NCBI GenBank assembly: GCA_963854835.1
Contig: OY978525.1
Coordinates: forward strand, 8,853,540-8,917,539
From: Megamerina dolium
Taxonomy: Eukaryota > Arthropoda > Insecta > Diptera > Megamerinidae
Direction: 5' to 3'
Length of the DNA stretch: 64,000 bases
The notes below the pieces were generated by a model. That model saw only the letters and a program-made list of their open reading frames with translations. It did not search any database and was not told the origin of the DNA. Positions 11,119 through 23,689 of the stretch are shown piece after piece (the first letter of the stretch is position 1; each line of letters opens with the position of its first letter). The translations under genes and the position numbers were made by a program.

Positions 11119-11947
11119 GCTGTTGACGTATGCCGACGATATTGACATAATCGGCATGAACACGCGAGCAGTCAGTGCAGCATTCTCAGAATTGGAAAGA
11201 GAGTCGCGTCGGATGGGTCTCTCGGTGAACGAGCGCAAGACGAAGTATCTAGTGTCAACAAACAAAGAGTCCCGGCGTCTTGGACAGCACGTCACTGTTG
11301 ACAACTACGCTTTTGAAGTAGTAAGGGACTTTGTCTATCTTGGAACCAGCATTAACAGCAGTAATGACGTCAGCTTGGAGATCATGCGTAGGATAACTCT
11401 TGCTAACAGGTGTTACTTTGGGCTGAGTAAGCAATTGAGAAGTCGAGCCCTCTCTCGAAGAACGAAAACTACACTCTACAAGTCTCTCATCATGCCTGTC
11501 CTAACATATGGCGCTGAATCCTGGACAATTTCCACCTCGGATGAGCGTATGCTTGGAGTTTTCGAGAGAAAAGTCCTACACAGGATCTTTGGACCTATTT
11601 GCGTTGGTGGCGAGTACCGAATAAGGTACAACCATGAGCTGTACGAGCTGTATGCCGTTATTGACATAGTAAAGCGCATCAAAGTCCAACGGCTGCGCTG
11701 ACTAGGTCATGTCGAGCGAATGGAAGAACACGCTCCAGCTACGAAGGTGCTATATTCGGAACCCGCTGGAGGACGGCGCAGAAGAGGAAGACCAAACCTC
11801 CGGTGGAAAGACCAAGTACTGGAGAACCTGACGGCGCTTGGAATTTCTAACTGGCGCCAGTTGGCGAAGAACAGAGATGGCTGGCGAAGCATGTTATTTT
11901 CGGCCTAAATCGATATTCGGTTGTTATGGCCACATAAGTAAGTAAGT
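11119..11947 (+). mobile_element. 5'-truncated non-LTR retrotransposon, (TAAG)n tail
   Basis: It encodes the end of RT starting at TYADDIDIIG (catalytic ADD), then a thumb/connection domain (RRMGLSVNERKTKYLVSTN, FVYLGTSINSS, LTYGAESWTIS, FERKVLHRIFGP). It ends with a C-terminal RLGHVERM and GRRRRGRPNLRWKDQVLENL block. One stop at 11701 separates the two open stretches (11114-11701 and 11720-11908). The 3' end is an AAGTAAGTAAGTAA tail. The 15-bp TAATTTTAATTTGTT occurs on both sides (11104-11118 and 11948-11962), a target duplication that fixes both ends. The clade is not certain. Confidence 0.8.
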
Positions 11948-11989
11948 AATTTTAATTTGTTACTATTTACTACTATTTATTTATTAGTC

Positions 11990-12465
11990 GTCTCTACGTG
12001 CGTTTTTTGGTCACCAGTGTGGAGCTGAATGGTAGCTCAACTGGAACGTAGCTTCGGCTACGAACTCTGATCGGAGATTTTAATCTGGTACCACGGGGAT
12101 CAGGAGACCTTGGGCTTGTTCCAACCTGATGGTTGGGAACGTCCCTTCGGGGAGTTTCGTGGTGACTGTGGTTTATACTCAACGGTACGTGGGTAGAGCA
12201 TGTTGCTCGATGTGGAGTTGCATTGCAACCGGATGCTGGACCCCATAGTCCAGCAGAGGTTTAAGATGGGCCTCGATCCTCACCAAGGGTGGGTAGTGCG
12301 GCCATTCACGCACCCCAAATTGGTACCTCAGGGCTAGAAATCGTCTGCCTTCTAGGCCTTGGGGGCGCTTATCGACAATTAATTTTGTTACGCTGTGCTT
12401 TTAAGAGCCATGAGATAGGCCTTCCAGGCAGGAACTCACGTGAAACCTTCTCCTTCTTCTGTCCC
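11990..12465 (+). mobile_element. GC-richer ~440-bp retroelement family, copy 1
   Basis: This block is noticeably GC-richer than its surroundings and has no long frame. It is homologous, in reverse orientation, to 45701-46140. Shared runs include GTGGAGTTGCATTGCAACC, a GTTGGGAACG...CCTTCGGGGAG stretch, ACCCCAAATTGGTAC and a GAGATAGGCC-type end. It could be the 5' UTR of a non-LTR element or a separate non-autonomous retroposon. Confidence 0.55.
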
Positions 12466-12872
12466 CAGTAACAATACGGTTCAAAAAAACTCTAATTTTC
12501 AAGCTGAGAACACACATTCACTCTCTGCTGAAGGTTTGCGACGCAAAATTTTATACGGAATCCATTTTTCCAGCTTTGGAATCTTGCTCAATTGAATCAG
12601 GTGTCTGTAAAATGTTACATGTGATGAATTTGACCTGGCAGCCATCATATCGACTGTCAAATTTGGCTCAGCTTCCATGAGTTCCAGCAAGGCGTCGGAG
12701 TTAAAGATCTCAGGACGACCAGAGCGTCCATGGCATCCTCAACGTTACAATCACCACTTCGGAATTTGGAAAACCACTTTTGCGCAGTCCTTACACTCAC
12801 GGCATTCTCCCCATGAGTTGCGGACTAACCTGATATTACATATAATTTCAAATTCCCTAATGTATTTACATT

Positions 12873-12895
12873 GTAAATATGCCATCACCTGTTGA
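12873..12895 (+). promoter_or_regulatory. Upstream element shared by genes C and D
   Basis: GTAAATATGCCATCACCTGT here lies 164 bp before the gene C start. GTAAATATCCCATCAGCTGT at 16957 lies 145 bp before the gene D start. Much of the rest of the two upstream regions has diverged. The match may be a conserved regulatory site or leftover from duplication. Confidence 0.35.
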
Positions 12896-13036
12896 AGTAC
12901 TTAGTTAATTAAAAGATTATCCAGAAATGAGTAAGTGAAGTGTAGTACGTAAATATTTACAATATAAAGTCTAAGTGATAATAGTCGAATTTTTGTACTC
13001 CACAACTACACACCACAACCAAGGACAAAGGACAAC

Positions 13037-14314
13037 ATGACGAAGATTTCTTTGAGTTCTTGTCTTATACGTTGGCTTTTCAATTGCTATTGTATCTATT
13101 CAATATTGATTGGGATGATTTCATATTATTACAATCGCAAATTGGGAACGTTTGCATCAACGCGTCTAACACGTTTTGTGGCAATGACTGCGAATGCAGT
13201 TACAATCATCACCATACCATGGCTGATGCGGGAATTTGTACATATGATGCATCGTTTTAGCCATCATCCGGTGATGTTATTTTCAAATTATATGCATACA
13301 TCCGTACGCAGTGCCGTATTATTCTATACGGTGGTCACGCGTTACAAACGTGAACATGCAGCATTCGCTTTATGGTCAAAAATGACCATGGTGGAGAATG
13401 AATATCTCGATTGCAACGAAGTGTATTCGAAAGGGATTGAATATGAGCATAATCGTTTATTTTTGGTGAAATTTGCCTCACTCATTTATTTAACATTGAT
13501 TGAAATTGTATATTACATTCAAAAATGCGATAAATGGAATTGGTATTCTTGCATAATGTTCGTTCTTGTCATCAATTCGAATGTGATCTTATATTTTGCA
13601 GTATTTAGTTATTTTCTATCGTTCTGGTCTGTTTGTCGTGGTTTCCATTATATCAACGCTCATATCCGTCATATTATTGAACAATTAGCAAAATTGAGTG
13701 ATTGTGCATTAACGGAGAAATTGACCAAACAATTGCATAAAGCCTACTGTCAACATCAACAGTTGACTCACTTAATATGTGAAATTAATCGAGTGTATAG
13801 TGTTCTAATGTTTATGATACGTTTAGATTGGATTATGACGAATGTAATGACGGGTTATTATAGTTTTATATATGCATTTTCATACAATAACTTATCCACA
13901 TCTATGAATGGATTTGTATTTTCAACCTGTCTAATAGTCATGCTGGATGGCTATCTGGTCGATCAAATGTGTGATATGGCAAAGGTGAGCCAACATGAGA
14001 CACTTTGGATAATGCGTGAGCTCAATGCGTTGACATTGATTTGTAAAAATTTAGAAAATATGGTAAAAAAAAAAAAATTGAATATATTTTGAATGAATTC
14101 TTAATTCATTTTAATTTCCTCCTTTTTCGTTTTCTATTTACAGAATGAAGCAAATGCAATACGATTATGCAATTTTGGTTTGTCAATTAATCCGTTGGGT
14201 CTATATGAAGTGGATATGCAATTTTGGTTTCGAATGTTTGCACTTATTATTTCATATTCAATTGTATTTATACAATTTCATATTATATTTGGTCAACGTC
14301 AGGTAGAACTATAA
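13037..14314 (+). CDS. Gr C: Gustatory receptor, B/C/D subclade
   Basis: Exon 1 is 13037-14062 and exon 2 is 14144-14314. The phase-0 intron is 81 bp (GTAAAA ... TTTACAG) and begins in a run of A that keeps the upstream frame open for a few false codons. The product is 398 residues. Hydrophobic stretches fall at about 10-30, 45-65, 80-100, 142-162, 170-195, 255-275 and 285-305, with a last one in exon 2. Landmarks are SYYYNRKLGTFASTRLTRF, TRYKREHAAFALW, ICEINRVYSVLMFMIRLDW and QMCDMAKVSQHETLWIMREL. The end is SYSIVFIQFHIIFG, with the conserved Q-F present. The start is the first ATG, in a GGACAAC-ATG context. It appears intact and is closest to genes B and D. Confidence 0.93.
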
Positions 14315-14539
14315 ATAATATTTGCAGTGTATTACAGGGTGAACTTTTTATTATAAAATTTCGATAATTTTAAGCTTTAATTCTTCTCTCAAGCAAGCAT
14401 AAAGAAATTTCTATTTTGAACATGCATAAATTTTTAATTTTAACAGCCACTAGAAATGCAACAATTTTGTAGGGGAGTCCCCTTCAAAATTGCAGATAGC
14501 AGGTAGGTAGATATGGGGTGGCCATCATAGGCCCATTAT

Positions 14540-15690
14540 GTTACCACATCTTCTCTAACACTAACTAGCTGACTCAAACCATTTTGAGCTTAAAATGAAG
14601 CATGTGAGATCCCTTTTGCTGCTGAAAGACTAGTGCGACTGTCTGAATTGTGAAAACCTAGATGTGACATACGCCTGCGGCAAAGTGTCGGGCATGATCA
14701 CATTAAGTGTAGGTTTGAATACTCTTTTTCCTCATCTCTGTAGCTTTATCAAAAGTCGTGCGTTAGGTAGCCCAATCCTATCCTTCTAACATGTGTGGCA
14801 AGAACCCTCTCAACATGCTTCTATCTAGACTGAGAAGACTTTTTGTGCGGTTCTACGGTCTAGCCGTGGCCAGATCTGTTGCACGATTTTGCCCATGATA
14901 GAGCGTGTCCAAAGGTTATTTGTCTTGTCTGTCATTCTCCCCTTTATTGTTTGCGTACAGATGGTGATCAATGGAGTGCCCATGCTTGCAAAATCAGGGG
15001 AGAGTTCTAGCGTCGTTCTATTTCTGGCTAGTTTGTCTGCCCTGCAATTGTCTGGAACGTCACTATGACCTGGCATCCACATTAGACGCAGATTACACTA
15101 CTCAGCCATCTAATCGAGAGATCTGCAGCAGTGAATCATGGTCTTGGATGTTAAAATGTGTAATTCAAGTGCTTTGACAGCATCCTGGCTGTCAGAGATA
15201 ATCCCAGTATCTCTCATGGAAATTTTATTTTCTCTAACTATAAATAGGGTATACGTCTATTGCCTTAACCTCTGCTTGAAAGATATTGCAATGGTTAGGC
15301 AGCCTGAAAGAGTGATTGATTTTTATGGTATCTGAGTATACCTCTCCGCCCACAGCGCCATTCAGCTTGAAGTCGTCGGTGAAGATTAGGTTGTATTTAT
15401 CCAGAAATTCTAAGGTTCCCTCATCCAATTCCCTCCTGTCAAGTATATGGATGCTGAATCTCTTGTTGAACTCGAAAGTTGGGGCGGTGTAATGCAGTTC
15501 CCCAATACCGGTTGTTTGAATGATTATCGAGGAATGGCCCTTTTGATGTTGCAACCACTTAAGTGTCTCTCTTAATATAAGGCCGCAGATTGCATACAGA
15601 AAAGATCCAGTGGAATTAGGTGAAGCATTATCTCTAATGCGTTTGATGGTGTAATTCTTAATGCGCCTGTAATTATTATACATGCCGATT
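14540..15690 (-). mobile_element. Non-LTR pol 3' part: RNase H and C-terminal region (R1/LOA-like)
   Basis: On the minus strand, 15234-15683 gives an RNase H N-half: NLIFTDDFKLNGAVGGEVYSD, where a T-D-G-S type start has mutated, and then NIFQAEVKAI with its catalytic Glu. 14825-15082 gives MWMPGHSDVPDNCRADKLAR, the RNase H C-half (the D of the 'N..AD.LA' motif), and then WPRLDRRTAQKVFS. Further down, a cysteine/EEE segment typical of these pol C-termini decays by 14560. Several frameshifts are present, so it is a dead fragment. Confidence 0.7.
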
Positions 15691-15949
15691 GTTGTATTTT
15701 ACAAAGTAGATTTCGGTTAGTTGCTTTGTGCAAAGCAGTCCAAAAATGTTAATGAAATGTCTATATATTGTGTAATAATTTTTCATTTTTAACAAGTCCA
15801 ACGGCCATTTATTCCCATGATCTCCCTCCTGGCTACGCTACTGGTTCTACATTATACCACTTTAGTCGCGTTTTCTGTTCAGTTATGAGGATATTTGTTG
15901 ATTTGTCCTTTTCGCTCATATTGTAAGGGATTCCGCTGAAAGGGTAGAG

Positions 15950-16380
15950 ATTGGGGCTGACTATAAAAAAAAAAAAAGGTATGAAATATGTAGCACTTAT
16001 AGATCCTTATAGATCCCGAAGGGCCCTTTGGCAGATCTTCTCCTTCAGTACTGTTGTGCATGATAAATGTTGGAAAGTAAATATTACAAGGGTCGTACTT
16101 ACATCGGGTCGAAACACTATTGGAATGAATTTTTTAAATTTTAATCTAATAGATAATTTCAAGACATTTATTTTTTAAATATGATTTCGCCCACTTATGC
16201 TCTATTCGATCAGTCCAATGTTTGATCATGTTTTCCAATAAATCTGGTCATATTTCGTCAATGATGTTTTGAATATTGGCTACCAACGCTAGTTTGTCGG
16301 CATAAATGAAGTTGTGGAACCCACGACCTACAGATCAGAAGGGTGCCAACGCAGTTACCACTGAGCTACGGCACCCATTA
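15950..16380 (-). mobile_element. tRNA-SINE copy with divergent middle
   Basis: The head (16315-16378) reads, in reverse, as a tRNA-like GGGTGCCGTAGCTCAGTGG... followed by GTCGTGGGTTC. The tail side (15955-16070) has CGAAGGGCCCTTTGGCAGAT and TACTGTTGTGCAT. The sequence between has diverged or been replaced. Confidence 0.5.
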
Positions 16381-16956
16381 ATTAGTATTGTATTAATCTC
16401 AAAATCCTCTACAAAAATAGCAGAACTATCAAGTTTTTGTGATTGGAAAGAAGCTCGAGGGTAACAGCGGAAATTCGACTTTGTATTTTGTATTTTCTGA
16501 TCCATCTGACATTCAATTTATATGTTTGCGTGGTAATATCTTTGATGTCAAATTTATGCTAGATTAGATTAGTGTATACATCCTCTCAATGAGAGAGCTC
16601 ACTTAGGTCAAAGCCCTTAGGACACCTAACATTGTCGCATCAATCTGTGCTCTTGTTGGAATTGAAGAGATTTCTTATGCCAGCTCCTGGTAACAATTTT
16701 CGCCACGTGCCTTTAGTTCCTGCAATCTTCCATAAGAAGTTTAGGTCCAATAAACCTGTTTCAGTGCATCAAATTAATACTTTTATAGCACAATAGACAT
16801 TTTAATTCAAGTGATTAAGATATTAAAGTACGGGTGCCACAGTCGGTGTGAAATGTTCTATCGTCTTACAATCTCTAGTGTCGACTATTTGTGTCGTTTA
16901 TGACAATATGACAATTGATGGGTTCATTAAATTAATGTAATTGCGTATAGAATCGT
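16381..16956. other. Spacer upstream of gene D
   Basis: No coding potential or repeat was recognised. Confidence 0.35.
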
Positions 16957-16979
16957 GTAAATATCCCATCAGCTGTGGA
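16957..16979 (+). promoter_or_regulatory. Upstream element shared with gene C
   Basis: This is the partner of the element at 12873: GTAAATATCCCATCAGCTGT, 145 bp before the gene D start codon. A downstream TCAGC in CCGTCAGCAATTTGAC (about 17070) could be the initiator. Confidence 0.35.
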
Positions 16980-17101
16980 GTGGTTTGATAATTAATTAAT
17001 AAAAAACTAACTAAACGTGTAGAAGTGAATGCTAATTCATACATAAATAGTGGCTTTAGTTCTATCCGTCAGCAATTTGACATCACAATTAAGGAGGCAA
17101 C

Positions 17102-18408
17102 ATGACGAGACTATATTTGAGTTCATCTTTTAGTCGTTGGCTTTTCAGTTTCTATTGCATCTATTCGATACTGATCGGTACGAATTCATACTATTTTAAT
17201 CGAACATTGGGAACATTTGCATCGACACGTTGCACACGTTTTATCGCCATGGCTTCAAATGCATTCACAATCATCACTTTGCCATGGTTAATGTGGCAAT
17301 TTATTAACGTGATGGATCGGCTTACACATCATCCGGTGATGTTAGTTTCAAATTTTATGGAAATGTTCATACATAGTATAGTTTTGTTCTATACGGTGGT
17401 TACACGTCACAAACGTGAGCATGCAGTATTTGATTTGTGGTCAAAAATCACCATGCTGGAGAATGAAGCAAAGCATCGAAGCAAAGAATATTCGAAGAGT
17501 ATTGAGCATTATCATAATCGTTTATTTGTGCTCAAATTTGCAACGGTGATTTATTTAACGTTTGCTGAAATTATGTATTATTGCATTTCAATCGACGAAT
17601 GGCGCTGGTATTCCTGTATTATATTCTTAATCAGTATAAATTCGTTTGTGATCTTATATTTTACAGTATTTAATTATTTTCTTTCATTCTGGTGTGTTTG
17701 CCGTGCCTTTCATTATATCAATGCACATATACGTCACACTATTAAACAATTATCTGAATTGAGTAAGAATGGTACACAACCCGGTAGACAGCCTATGGTC
17801 ATTGGATCATTGGCAGAGAGATTGTCGCAACAATTACACGAAGCCTACCATCAGCATAGACAATTAACTCTTTTAGCATGTGAAATTGATCGATTATATG
17901 GTGTTATAGTGTTTTTACAACGTTTGGATTGGATTATGATGAATGTGGTAACGGGCTACTATTGGTATATTAATGCATTTGCATACAAAATCTCGCAAAC
18001 ATTTATGAATCCATTTGGATTTATCACCTATTTAATGATGATGCTGATGGCATATCTCATCGATCAGATGTGTGATATGACAAAGCGGAGCCAACGTGAG
18101 ACACTTTGGTTGATGCGACATTTTAATGAGTTTTCATTCAATTGTAAAAATCTGGAAAATATGGTAAATATTTTGTAGTAATGTCTAACTCTTTTTAAAT
18201 TAACAAACTAATTTTTTTTTTTTTTTGTTCATATTTACAGTGTGAAATGCATGCCATCGGATTGTGTAATTTTGAATTGTCCATTAGTCCATTGGGGCTA
18301 TATGAAGTGAATATGCAATTTTGGTTCACAATGACTGCACGTATTTTTTCATTTACAATTGTATTTGTACAATCACATCTTATTTTTGGTCAAAATAAAG
18401 TAGAATAA
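17102..18408 (+). CDS. Gr D: Gustatory receptor, B/C/D subclade, altered C-terminal motif
   Basis: Exon 1 is 17102-18163 and exon 2 is 18241-18408. The phase-0 intron is 77 bp (GTAAAT ... TTTACAG, with a long T-tract). The product is 409 residues. Blocks shared with B and C are SYYFNRTLGTFASTRCTRF, TRHKREHAVFDLW, CEIDRLYGVIVFLQRLDWI and QMCDMTKRSQRETLWLMRHF. The signature region reads SFTIVFVQSHLIFG: the usual Y is F and the near-invariant Phe of Q-F is Ser. Everything else, including splice sites and length, looks functional, so the change may reflect relaxed constraint or altered gating rather than decay. Confidence 0.9.
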
Positions 18409-18479
18409 TAGGAACAATTTTATGAAATATTATATACTCCATGCAAAATATATGCTAAAAAGGTCTGAAAAATGACAAA

Positions 18480-20360
18480 TAATCCAGTAATAGCATAGGA
18501 AATGCCTCTGGGAAGGTGTAATATAGCTCTGACACCCCCATTTATTTTATCTTTGTAATATTTTTCTTAAACACACTTAGAAGCTATCTCCATTCTTTAA
18601 GGGGGCTCCCATAGAAAAACACACGAATATCGACAAAGAACACCATAGCTGCCTATAAATCAGCTTCAGGCAATGAAATATAACTGTAAACCCTATTAGT
18701 TTTAACTCTCCTTTCATTTTCTCCTAACATACTTATCCCCTATCTGCACTTCTTAAGTGGGCTCCACATATAAAATCATCTTAAAATCGACAAATAACCC
18801 CATAGCAGTACAGGAAGCACCTTTAGGGATATGGCAATGTAACTGTGAACCCTATAATTTTTAACTCTACAACATTTTCGCCTAACATACTTATCCCCTA
18901 TCTTCAATTTTTAGGTGGGCTGTCATATAAAAACTCCTGCAAATCGACAAAAAACCCCATAGCAGCACAAGAATCGTTTTTAGGAAGATAAAATGTAGCT
19001 CCGACCCCCATTACTTTTATCTCTGCGATATTTTCCTCAAATATTCTTAGCTTCTATCTTCTTTTCTTAGGGGGCTCCCATACAAAAACATGTGAAAATC
19101 GACAAAGACCACCAAAGCTGCCCATAAATCAGCTTAGGGAGATGAAATGTAACTCTGACCTCCATTAAATTTACATCTAATATATTTTCCTTAAATATTC
19201 CTAGTGCCTATCTTCATTCCTTTAGGGGTGTACCATACAAACATTTGCGAAAATCGACAAATAGCCTCATCATCTCATCATCATAGCATCACAGGTATCG
19301 CCTTTAGGTAGATGAAATGTATTTCCGATCCCTATTATTTTTACCTCTACGATTTATGGGGGCTGTCATACAAAATGTACTCAAAATCATATGAAAATCG
19401 GAAAAAATGTCACAACTTCACAGGAATCGTAGTTAGAGAGGTGAAATATAACTCCGACCCCTATTTTATTGCTTCAACATTTCTGCAAATATTGTAATTT
19501 TCATCTCTACAATATGTTCTCTTAACATACTTATCCCCTATCTCCACTTCTTAAGTGGGCTGTCATATAAAAACTCCTGCAAATCGATAAATAACCGCAT
19601 AGCAGCACAAGAATCGTTTTTAGAAAGATGAAATGTAGCTTCGACATCCATTAATTTTATTTCTACGATATTTTCGTTAAATTTTCTTAGCCCCTATCTT
19701 CAATTCTTTAGCGGGTTCCCATACAAAAACAGCTCAAAATCGACAAATAACCTCATAGCAGCCCATAAATCGCCTTTACGGAGATGAAATTTAACTCTAA
19801 CCTTCATTAATTTTACCTTTACAATATTTTCCTCAAACTTTCTTAAACCCCATCTTACTCTTTATGGGGGTTGTCATATAAAATGTACTCAAAAATATAT
19901 GAAAATCGACAAATAAGCCCCAGCTATCCAGTAATCGCAGTTAGGGGGATGAAATATAACTCCGACCTCTGTTATATTTATCCCTTCAAACATTTTCCCA
20001 AACGTACTTATAACTATGTTAACTCTGTATGAGGGTTGTCGTACAAAACGAATACAGAAATACCAGAAAACCGAGAAATACATTCTTAGCTGCTCACAGA
20101 TGGCATTTAAAAAGATGAAATTTAACTCTGACCCTTATTAGTTTTATTGCGTCAACATTTCTCCACATATTGCAACCCCCTATCTTCAGTTCTTTAGCGG
20201 GTTCTCATACAAAACCTGCTCAAAATCGACAAATAGCACCATAGCAGCCCCCAGAAATCACCATTAGGATGATGGAATATACCTCTGAACCCTATTAGTT
20301 TTATCACTACAATACATTCTCCAAACATATTTAATCACTATCTGCGCTCCTTAAGGGAAA
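18480..20360. repeat. Tandem array of ~156-bp units, about twelve copies
   Basis: The landmark AAATCGACAAAT (or a close variant) sits at about 18631, 18788, 18945, 19100, 19255, 19399, 19585, 19741, 19898, 20072 and 20227. Spacings are mostly 155-157 bp, with 144, 186 and 174 as exceptions. Each unit also carries a TAAGTGGGCTGTCATATAAA-like segment, CCCCATAGCAGC, GATGAAATGTAACTC and ACATACTTATCCCCTATC. Copies are diverged. The array starts about 70 bp after the gene D stop. Confidence 0.85.
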
Positions 20361-21485
20361 AACATATGAAAATCAATTAACAAATTAAATGGTGCTAATA
20401 TGGTGAAGCGAACAGGTGAACTATATAGTATCATACCATTGCTGAACTCCGATCAATATCGCTTCCAGAAATATATAAGTGATTACCATTAAGCCATACT
20501 ACATTAAAGCATACATGTGACATATTTTCTTTGTGATACTTCAACTCTTGTTGATTTGTTTATTTATTTATTTATCAATATGCTGTGGGTTTTGTTATGA
20601 TACTCGTATTACCTTTAGCCACCTACTCTACAGGCATATGTCTACTGTGCAATTGATATATTTCATTGCATACCTTTAGGCAGATTGGCTTATGATATAT
20701 ATGTGATTTTTTGGTTAGATTTAATCAACATTCACTTGATTGGCTAATCAATCACGCATATTCTTAATATTACGTACTTGTATGCATATAGATGTCCTTG
20801 AACATATTGAGGAATTCAAGTTTATGAATGTAAAATACAAAATTTGACGTCAAACATAAGTCGCATGTATTTATGGTTTATTAACCTAACGAAATTTAAT
20901 GAGAAAATAATTTCAAACAAATTATTACATGATTTATTTGTATTTTCTTATTTGTCAACATATGAATACTACGCCATCAAGTTACAATATGTATCTTGAG
21001 GTACCCAAAAAAAAAAAAACAACAACAACAACAAATTTGCTAATAAATGAATCCATATACAAACACTTATACCTACTAGTGGGTATATTTTACATTTGAA
21101 CAAATATAATTTCAAGGTCTAGCTATCTAAAGTACTATGAACTTTGTAATCACAAGTGTAATTTTAATACAACGTAATTTGACATGTTCCTAAAATGTTT
21201 ATGTTTGTTTGGTAATTTGATTATTGATTTGTATTTGAACATAAAGCTCTTTCGCTAAAATCCTTAACATTGATTTTAACACGTAAATCTTATAAAGTCA
21301 ATCATGGATAAATATCATTAATTAGTCAAGAATATTAATTAGAAAATTATAAAATAAATACTTCAATTTTATTAATACAAATTTATGAATAATAATATAT
21401 TGAAACCCAGATTAACTTAATGAGATTTCATTTGACAAGGACAGATCTTTTCAAATGTTTTGTATATGTGATGTACATGTGATAC
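20361..21485. other. AT-rich spacer, nothing recognised
   Basis: No open frame above noise, only short simple repeats such as AAC near 21020. No transposon similarity was seen. Confidence 0.4.
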
Positions 21486-22275
21486 CGGCTCACTACAAAA
21501 TTTCGCCACTAGAGAGATAAAATGTCAATTTGTCCTCGCCAATATATTCGACAAACATACTTATACCCTATACCCATCCATCCCTTAGGGGCACTCCCAC
21601 ACAAAATTGACGTTTTTTCTAAAATTTTCTTCAATCGCTTTTAATTGTCGCCTCTAGAGATGTAAAATGTATGGCCAACTCCCATAAATTTGATTTTCAA
21701 AATATTTTTTTCACAACACCCTTACCCCTTATATTCTCATAGAGAGGGCAGTCACAATAATCTAGTCTAACCCGCTCTTAGGGGGGCTTCCATTAAAAAT
21801 GTACATATTTTCGAAAATATGGATCCAGTGCTCTTTTGTGGCCTTATAGAGGTGAAATTTCTTACTTAAACCTATTCATTGTTTAATGTAACATACCTCC
21901 CAAACATACTTAACCCCAATCACCATCACTAAAAGGGGCATTTATGTAAAGTGAACTTTAAAACATCTAAAAAAATCAACAAATCGATATAGCTACTCAA
22001 TAATCGCCTATAAGGAAGTAAAATGTGACTCTAATCTACATTTATTTGAACTCTCCAATGTTTTTCCCAATCATATCTATCTTCTACCTCCATCGCTTCA
22101 AGGAGCTGCCATACAAAATTAACGATGAATGCTAGAAAATTCACAAATAACACCATAACTGATAAGGAATCGCATCTAGGGGGGTTAAATATAAAGTTGA
22201 TCTTTATTAGTTTTAACTATTCAAAATTTTTTTCCCGAACATACTTAAACCCCTGCTCCATACCTTCAAGTGGGT
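21486..22275. repeat. Degenerate members of the 156-bp repeat family
   Basis: The same sentence-like order as in the 18.5-20.4 kb array recurs in diverged form: AACATACTTA(T/A)CCCC, then a GGGGC.(C/T)CCA block, an A-rich block with AAAT(C/T)..CAAAT, then GATGTAAAATGT or GAGGTGAAAT. Spacing is irregular, about 150-190 bp. Confidence 0.55.
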
Positions 22276-22295
22276 GCCCGCGTGATTCAAATATG

Positions 22296-22590
22296 AGTGG
22301 GTTAGGTTAGGTTATTGCGGCTGCCCTCTCTCTCTGCGAGGACATATTGTGATACCCATAGTGATACCTCCGTGCTTCTTTTCCAGTACTGTTGTGCATA
22401 TTAAATATGGACAATACTAGAAGGGATCTACATATATTAGCCGAATCCGAACGGCAGAACCCTTGTGACAGATGAGCGCCATTCGAAGGAAAAACTGTTT
22501 CCCATATTAAAGTTGTTTTAATCGGGGATTGAACCCACAACCTACGGATCAAAAGGCCACTAACCACTGACTTAACAAAACGGTGCGTAA
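22296..22590 (-). mobile_element. tRNA-derived SINE, minus strand
   Basis: Read on the minus strand it starts with a damaged tRNA-like head (22540-22590) and GGTTGTGGGTTCAATCCCCG, then a shortened body lacking the GTACCCACCTG block. TTCTGCCGTTCGGATTCGGC follows, and it ends in GGGCAGCCGCAATAACCTAAC. It is the same family as 62886-63250. Confidence 0.75.
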
Positions 22591-22599
22591 GCGCTATTT

Positions 22600-23685
22600 G
22601 GACTCATGGATGAGTCACCAATTCAACAATCACTGAGTTACGGCAAGTACCAAATATGAGTAGAAAATGTTAAAATTTATCATAAAAAAACAAATTCTGT
22701 CCACCAAATTTTTTCAAAACTACTGTGATGCTGCTTAAATCTTGTGTGAAGGCACAAATTAACGAATTCTTTATCCTTATCGCAACAATCTAGCCTTTCT
22801 GCGACCTTAACTTATCGAAAATTTTGAAAATTCTTGTACTAACCTTTAATGAGATCGAACTGACACAAGACTTAAAGTTTTGTAATCACAAATATTGTCA
22901 TACATTAACTGATTAAGAATCCACAGCGACTGGAACCAGACTGATGTCCGACGAACCGCATTTTTGACTGAACTGAATAACTCAATTTTTTTGACAAAAA
23001 CACAATTCCTACCCAAGATTTACGCGGTTGCTGTGTTGCCTGTAAAGCCTCCGAATTCAATCTTCATAAACATAAACTAAAACTCATAAAATATTTTAAT
23101 TATTTGGATCTGCATACAAAAATATAATTTTGAACCGAGGTTTAATACGGTTGCTATGTGCCTGAAGACCTCGAAATCAATCTTCATTTGCTAAACTTCA
23201 TAAACATAAATCAACTCTTCAAAAAATATTCTAAATATTTGGATCTGCATACCAAGAAAAATTTATTTGACACAAAAACTGAAGAAGACAGCAAAAATCG
23301 TAGCTTCCCAAGAATGGACGGGTCTACGTCCCGAAAGCACTCGACCACGTGGTCGACGAAAGTCCATTCACCTCAGCAGAATACGCAAATGCTTTGTATG
23401 TGAACAAAACAAGACTTTTTCGTCTTTTTGCTGCACCAACAACAACAACAACATAAAAATCTTCTCATGATACTTGCTTGGATTTTGAAATTATTGAAAA
23501 TGGATCCAAATTGTGTACGAAAAACCTATTTTCAACGGTGAAATCACATTTTTGATTGACACAAAAACGAATCACAGTAGAATCGATATTGTCCATTGCC
23601 CCCAAAAAAGAGACTGATATTTGATGTTGATTTTGGGCAATCTGCATTAATGCGACATATGTATATCTTCTGGATCATCATCATT
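22600..23685. other. Spacer without recognised genes
   Basis: Short frames only. A weak internal duplication is visible: CCTAAAGCCTCCGAA/TCAATCTTCAT-type text at about 23040 and 23160. An unrecognised frame at 23158-23403 has no domain or splice context. Confidence 0.3.
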
Positions 23686-23689
23686 ATCA

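Larger units (their letters stand above)
10366..12840 (-). mobile_element. Decayed mariner, split by later insertions
   Basis: The minus strand carries mariner transposase in two parts. The N-terminal half (about 12470-12840) has PNLTVDMMAARSNSSHVTFYRH, then PKLEKWIPY and FLNRIVTG. The C-terminal half (10366-10990) has KWVPYSNTDRKS, YFDLLVPNQMI, the catalytic HHDNARLHTT and HPPYSPDIAPCDYHLFRG. The terminal repeat at 10366 begins TCAGGTCAGTCCATAAGTTC. Roughly 10990-12470 is foreign and holds two other elements. Frameshifts and stops mark it as dead. Confidence 0.75.
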
